Shown piece after piece: positions 30,793 through 34,340 of a DNA stretch of 34,340 nucleotides. The notes under the pieces are model-generated. The model made no database searches. It had not been told where the DNA came from and saw only the letters and a list, made by a program, of their open reading frames with translations. Made by a program: the position numbers and the translations under genes. The first letter of the stretch is position 1. Each line of letters begins with the position of its first letter. Source of the DNA: an uncultured Clostridia bacterium (lineage in GTDB: Bacteria > Bacillota > Clostridia > Oscillospirales > Acutalibacteraceae); the NCBI GenBank assembly GCA_937916395.1, contig CALFTN010000012.1, forward strand, positions 1 to 34,340, written 5' to 3'.

Positions 30793-32754
30793 CTAACTAT
30801 TCTTAATTTTCTCTATTTGGTCTCTTAAATATGCCGCATGTTCAAATTCAAGAAGCTTTGCGGCTGCTCGCATTTCTTTTGTAAGCTTTTCTATCAACTG
30901 ATTTTTCTCATTAGCAGAATAACGCTTTTTAGCAATTTTTTCCTGAACATTGTCTTTTGAAGAAATTTCAAGAATTTCACGAACATCCTTCTTTATTGTT
31001 TCAGGAATAATTCCATTTTCTTCGTTATATTTCATTTGCTTTTCTCTACGACGATAAGTTTCAGTAATTGCATTTTCCATAGAACGAGTAACCTCGTCAG
31101 CATACATAATAACCTGACCATTACTGTTACGCGCCGCTCTGCCTATAGTCTGAATAAGCGAGGTTTCGCTTCGCAAAAAACCTTCTTTATCAGCATCCAG
31201 AATTGCCACAAGTGACACCTCTGGAATATCAAGACCTTCACGAAGCAAGTTGATACCAACTAAAACGTCAAACTCACCGAGTCTCAAATCCCTTATAATT
31301 TCCATTCGTTCTATTGTATCAACATCAAAGTGCATATAGCGTACTTTTATTTTACACCCTTCAAGATATTCTGTTAAATCCTCAGCCATTTTTCTTGTAA
31401 GCGTTGTAACTAAAACACGCTCTTTTCTGTCTACTCTTATATTAATTTCAGAAATCAAATCATCAATCTGACCATCAGTGCTTCTGACAAAAATTTCAGG
31501 GTCTAAAAGACCTGTTGGTCTTATAACTTGCTCTGCAATTTGTGCACTCTTAGACTTCTCAAATTCACCAGGTGTTGCACTCACAAAAATCCTTTGGTTT
31601 GTTTTCTCGTAAAACTCATCAAATTTAAGTGGTCTGTTATCAAACGCAGAAGGAAGTCTGAATCCAAAGTTAACAAGACTTTCCTTTCTTGAAAAATCGC
31701 CACCAAACATACCGCGAACCTGTGGCAATGTAACGTGTGACTCATCAACAAACAACAAATAATCATCTGGAAAATAGTCAAGGAGTGTAAACGGGGCTGA
31801 GCCCGGCTCTCTGCCTGACATAACTCGTGAATAGTTTTCAATACCTTTACAAAAACCAGTTTCACGAAGCATTTCTATATCGTATTGTGTTCGTTGCATA
31901 ATTCGTTGTGCTTCTAAAAGCTTGCCTTCTTTTTTGAAATTTTCAGCAGTTACTGTCATTTCATTATAAATCTCTTCAAGTGCTCTTTCCATTTTCTCAT
32001 GCTCAACAACATAGTGAGATGCAGGGTAAATTGCAACGTGTGAAAGATTGCATTTAACTTCACCAGTCAAAGGATTAAATTCAGAAATTCTGTCTATTTC
32101 ATCGCCAAAAAACTCAACTCTTATTGCGTTCTCAGATGAATAAACAGGGAAGATTTCTACAGTATCGCCTTTTACTCTGAATTTATTTCTTTCAAATGCA
32201 ACATCATTTCTTTCGTATTGAATCGAAACTAATTTATTAAGTAAAGCATCCCTGTCTTTTTGCATACCAGTTCTCAAAGAGATAACCATACTTCGGTAAT
32301 CAATAGGGTCACCAAGAGTATAAATGCAGGAAACTGATGCAACAATAATTACATCTCGTCTTTCTGAAAGTGCAGATGTTGCCGAGTGCCTTAGTTTATC
32401 TATCTCATCATTAACTGCACTGTCTTTTTCAATATAGGTATCAGTTGTCGGAATATATGCTTCCGGTTGATAATAATCGTAATATGACACAAAATATTCA
32501 ACTGCATTTTCAGGGAAGAATTCTTTAAATTCAGTGCAAAGCTGTGCAGCTAGTGTTTTATTATGAGCAAGAACTAAAGTAGGTTTATTTACATTAGCTA
32601 TAATATTAGCCATTGTAAAGGTTTTACCAGAACCAGTAACACCTAAAAGTGTTTGTTCTTTAAGTCCTGCATTCACTCCATCAGTAAGCTTTTTTATTGC
32701 TTCTGGCTGATCACCTGTTGGCTTGTAATTAGAATGTAAAATGAATTTATCCAT
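30793..32754 (-). CDS. uvrB: UvrB, excinuclease ABC subunit B
   Basis: 653 residues, full length. Walker A GVTGSGKT (38-45), the beta-hairpin YYDYYQPEAYIP that threads between DNA strands, DESHVTLPQ helicase motif, SATPGEFE, GRAARNSNGQ motif VI and a C-terminal UVR domain (EKLTKEMRAAAKLLEFEHAAYLRDQI) that binds UvrC. It accepts damaged DNA from UvrA and recruits UvrC. Start ATG has GGGAGGTG upstream. Own TTGCAA-18-TATAAT promoter; no obvious LexA box was seen in the leader. Confidence 0.97.
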   Translation of the reverse strand: MDKFILHSNYKPTGDQPEAIKKLTDGVNAGLKEQTLLGVTGSGKTFTMANIIANVNKPTLVLAHNKTLAAQLCTEFKEFFPENAVEYFVSYYDYYQPEAYIPTTDTYIEKDSAVNDEIDKLRHSATSALSERRDVIIVASVSCIYTLGDPIDYRSMVISLRTGMQKDRDALLNKLVSIQYERNDVAFERNKFRVKGDTVEIFPVYSSENAIRVEFFGDEIDRISEFNPLTGEVKCNLSHVAIYPASHYVVEHEKMERALEEIYNEMTVTAENFKKEGKLLEAQRIMQRTQYDIEMLRETGFCKGIENYSRVMSGREPGSAPFTLLDYFPDDYLLFVDESHVTLPQVRGMFGGDFSRKESLVNFGFRLPSAFDNRPLKFDEFYEKTNQRIFVSATPGEFEKSKSAQIAEQVIRPTGLLDPEIFVRSTDGQIDDLISEINIRVDRKERVLVTTLTRKMAEDLTEYLEGCKIKVRYMHFDVDTIERMEIIRDLRLGEFDVLVGINLLREGLDIPEVSLVAILDADKEGFLRSETSLIQTIGRAARNSNGQVIMYADEVTRSMENAITETYRRREKQMKYNEENGIIPETIKKDVREILEISSKDNVQEKIAKKRYSANEKNQLIEKLTKEMRAAAKLLEFEHAAYLRDQIEKIKNS

Positions 32755-32795
32755 ACTGCACCTCCCTGAAATTTAATCGAAGCGTATATATTTTT

Positions 32796-32825
32796 ATTAT
32801 AACACAAAATTATATATACTTGCAA
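32796..32825 (-). promoter_or_regulatory. Promoter of uvrB-uvrA
   Basis: TTGCAA (32825-32820), 18-bp spacer, TATAAT (32801-32796) on the minus strand. Confidence 0.72.
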
Positions 32826-32833
32826 TAAAAAAG

Positions 32834-32862
32834 GCAGATAGATTTCCAAAAAATCTATCTGC
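32834..32862 (-). terminator. Terminator of tyrA
   Basis: Stem gcagatagattt / aaatctatctgc with A- and T-tracts outside, 20 bases after the prephenate dehydrogenase stop codon. Confidence 0.9.
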
Positions 32863-32882
32863 TTTTTGTTGCTTATAGCATC

Positions 32883-33722
32883 TTAGTCTGCTCTCTCTTT
32901 TGCTTCTCTACCATCTTTTAAAAGTTGTTTTAACATAACCGCATCGTCATTTTTCATAGCATCGCTGTATTTTTTAAGTTCCTCAATGAGATAATCGAGT
33001 TCAAAAATAAGATTATCCTTATTTTCTAAGAACAATTCAGTCCACATATTTTCATTAAGGTAAGCAACACGCGTTAAATCCTTGTAGCTACCAGCCGAAA
33101 TACCTTTACGCTGACTTGAGGATGGGCTTTTTATGTAAGCATTTGACACGATGTGCGCGAGCTGAGAAGTAAAAGCAATCAACTTGTCATGCCTTTCAGG
33201 TGTCATCACTGAAACACGACCAAAACCAATTGAAATAATCACTTCACGTGCATTCGCAAGTGTTAAAATGTCTTCGTTTTCCTTTGGAGTTAAAATGAAT
33301 GGTGAATTATGGAACATTGTATCCTTTGAGTTTTCGTAACCAGAAAACTGAGTACCAGCCATAGGGTGACCACCTATAAATGTAAAACCATTCTTTTCTG
33401 CAATATCAAAGCAATCATCACATACACAACGTTTAACACCTGCACAGTCGATTACAACTGCTTCATCTTTAAAATTCTTCGCATTTTTAGTTAAGTAATC
33501 TTTAACTGCTTCTGGATAAAGCGGAATAAAAACATAATCACATTCTTTAAGGTTTTCACTTGTGAGTTCTTTATCAATCATCTTTTCTTTCAATGCTGAT
33601 TTTACAGTTTCTTTTGAAATATCAAAACCATAAACCTTATGCTTTGTATTCTTTTTTGTAGCCTTAACAAGTGAACCACCTATAAGACCCATACCTACAA
33701 CACCAATAGTTAAATTTGCCAT
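32883..33722 (-). CDS. tyrA: Prephenate dehydrogenase
   Basis: 279 residues. NAD(P)-binding GVVGMGLIGGSL (7-18) with Asp34 ending strand 2, GGHPMAG (117-123), and TSQLAHI with the likely catalytic His190; a helical dimerisation domain follows. It oxidatively decarboxylates prephenate to 4-hydroxyphenylpyruvate, the tyrosine-specific step. No ACT domain is present at the C-terminus, so feedback by tyrosine at protein level is not evident; control seems to be at the leader instead. A TTG at 33731 is in frame, but AGAGGG lies nine bases before the ATG at 33722. Preceded by a tyrosine-rich leader peptide and terminator; monocistronic, with its own terminator. Confidence 0.95.
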   Translation of the reverse strand: MANLTIGVVGMGLIGGSLVKATKKNTKHKVYGFDISKETVKSALKEKMIDKELTSENLKECDYVFIPLYPEAVKDYLTKNAKNFKDEAVVIDCAGVKRCVCDDCFDIAEKNGFTFIGGHPMAGTQFSGYENSKDTMFHNSPFILTPKENEDILTLANAREVIISIGFGRVSVMTPERHDKLIAFTSQLAHIVSNAYIKSPSSSQRKGISAGSYKDLTRVAYLNENMWTELFLENKDNLIFELDYLIEELKKYSDAMKNDDAVMLKQLLKDGREAKERAD

Positions 33723-33754
33723 ATCTATCAACCCTCTAAAATTATTTATAAAAC

Positions 33755-33789
33755 AAAAACGCCCTCAGCAGTGATTTTACTGCTAAGGG
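33755..33789 (-). terminator. Attenuator terminator before tyrA
   Basis: Eleven-pair stem CCCTTAGCAGT / ACTGCTGAGGG (one G-U in RNA) with loop AAAATC, followed by CGTTTTTGTTTT on the minus strand. It lies between the leader peptide stop and tyrA. Confidence 0.9.
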
Positions 33790-33825
33790 TTAAAAACAAA
33801 TAAATGCAGCACAAATCACTATTAC

Positions 33826-33882
33826 TTAATTTTCTAAGTAATAGTAATAATAGTGGTATGAAACTGCAAATGAATTTGTCAT
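33826..33882 (-). CDS. Tyrosine-rich leader peptide of tyrA
   Basis: An 18-codon frame MTNSFAVSYHYYYYYLEN. Codons 9-15 are TAC CAC TAT TAT TAC TAT TAC: six tyrosines and one histidine in a row. AGGAG (33895-33891) lies eight bases before the ATG, and a consensus promoter is just upstream. Peptide length, position of the codon run, stop codon within the 1:2 hairpin, and the following terminator match ribosome-mediated attenuators such as trpL or pheL; the regulated gene downstream is tyrosine-specific. The peptide itself probably has no function. It is too short for ordinary gene finders. Confidence 0.88.
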   Translation of the reverse strand: MTNSFAVSYHYYYYYLEN

Positions 33883-33911
33883 AACTATTTCTCCTGAAAT
33901 TTAATAATGTT

Positions 33912-33940
33912 ATATTATCACTATAGGTTAGTTTTGTCAA
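33912..33940 (-). promoter_or_regulatory. Promoter of the tyrA leader transcript
   Basis: TTGACA (33940-33935), 17-bp spacer, TAATAT (33917-33912) on the minus strand; transcription would start near 33905, a few bases before the leader-peptide ribosome binding site. Confidence 0.87.
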
Positions 33941-34010
33941 TAATCAATAATATAGGAATATCTAATTAATATGATTAAAAAAATTGATAATGATTCTTAT
34001 AACAAAAAAT

Positions 34011-34036
34011 AAACCGTAGCAGATATGCTACGGTTT
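34011..34036 (-). terminator. rRNA operon terminator
   Basis: Perfect 11-bp stem aaaccgtagca / tgctacggttt around gata, followed on the minus strand by tattttttgtt. It lies 50 bases after the 23S gene end. Confidence 0.9.
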
Positions 34037-34086
34037 TAATGTACCCTGAAAACTGAATAAAGGAAAGCGGAAGAAACAAACGAAAT

Positions 34087-34340
<254 letters not shown>

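Larger units (their letters stand above)
33750..33905 (-). promoter_or_regulatory. Tyrosine attenuator: leader peptide, pause hairpin, antiterminator, terminator
   Basis: On the minus strand the leader RNA can fold in two exclusive ways. Segment 1:2 is a perfect 10-bp hairpin (33844-33835 with 33828-33819) made from the Tyr codons and the stop-codon region. Segment 3:4 is the terminator (33789-33779 with 33772-33762). The antiterminator pairs AGTGATTT (33820-33813) with AAATCACT (33777-33770), extended by CTGC/GCAG. A ribosome stalled at Tyr codons would block segment 1 and allow 2:3, giving readthrough into tyrA; with ample Tyr-tRNA the terminator forms. The pairing is read directly; the mechanism follows the trp/his/phe attenuator model. 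Confidence 0.85.

Noticed and set aside
33746..33940. 64-codon frame on the minus strand over the tyrA leader
   Set aside because: It is out of frame with the leader peptide, starts at the -35 box of the promoter, and has no ribosome binding site; the 18-codon Tyr frame fits far better.

Overview
The window looks like chromosome of a low-GC, spore-forming Clostridia species, probably an Oscillospiraceae/Ruminococcaceae-type gut anaerobe. The grounds are a complete spoIIIA operon, a T-box leader, a secreted dockerin protein, McsA/McsB, and AT-rich TTGACA/TATAAT promoters with strong GGAGG ribosome binding sites. The genus is an inference.

Left end (1-3500) is an accessory, repeat-rich region. 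Three near-identical copies of a 338-bp inverted-repeat element (the first cut by the window edge) and several short tandem arrays surround a small type I toxin/antisense-RNA module (about 430-820) and two tandem type IV pilin-like genes, each with its own promoter and terminator.

3510-7856 is an unusual operon. A leucine-type T-box (candidate specifier CUC) controls a LeuA-like protein that keeps the leucine-sensing domain but lacks the catalytic motifs, followed by a fusion of a sugar-isomerase TIM barrel with an acyl-CoA synthetase. An amidohydrolase and a membrane-anchored orphan follow.

9833-14454 (minus strand) holds spoIIIAA-AH, the mother-cell channel genes. To the right come yfhO and comM/yifB (plus), a KtrB/KtrA potassium uptake pair (plus), then mcsA-mcsB-EamA transporter (minus; McsB has lost several catalytic residues), an LRR-dockerin secreted protein, a membrane M28 peptidase with a DUF2804 protein, and uvrB-uvrA (uvrA broken by a one-base frameshift).

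The right end carries prephenate dehydrogenase (tyrA) preceded by what reads as a classical ribosome-mediated attenuator: an 18-codon leader peptide with six Tyr codons among seven consecutive codons, a 1:2 hairpin over those codons, a terminator and a competing antiterminator. The last 254 bases are the 3' end of a 23S rRNA gene on the minus strand, followed directly by a terminator with no 5S gene. The tyrosine attenuator and the T-box/pseudo-LeuA/TIM-ligase operon are the two most interesting systems here.
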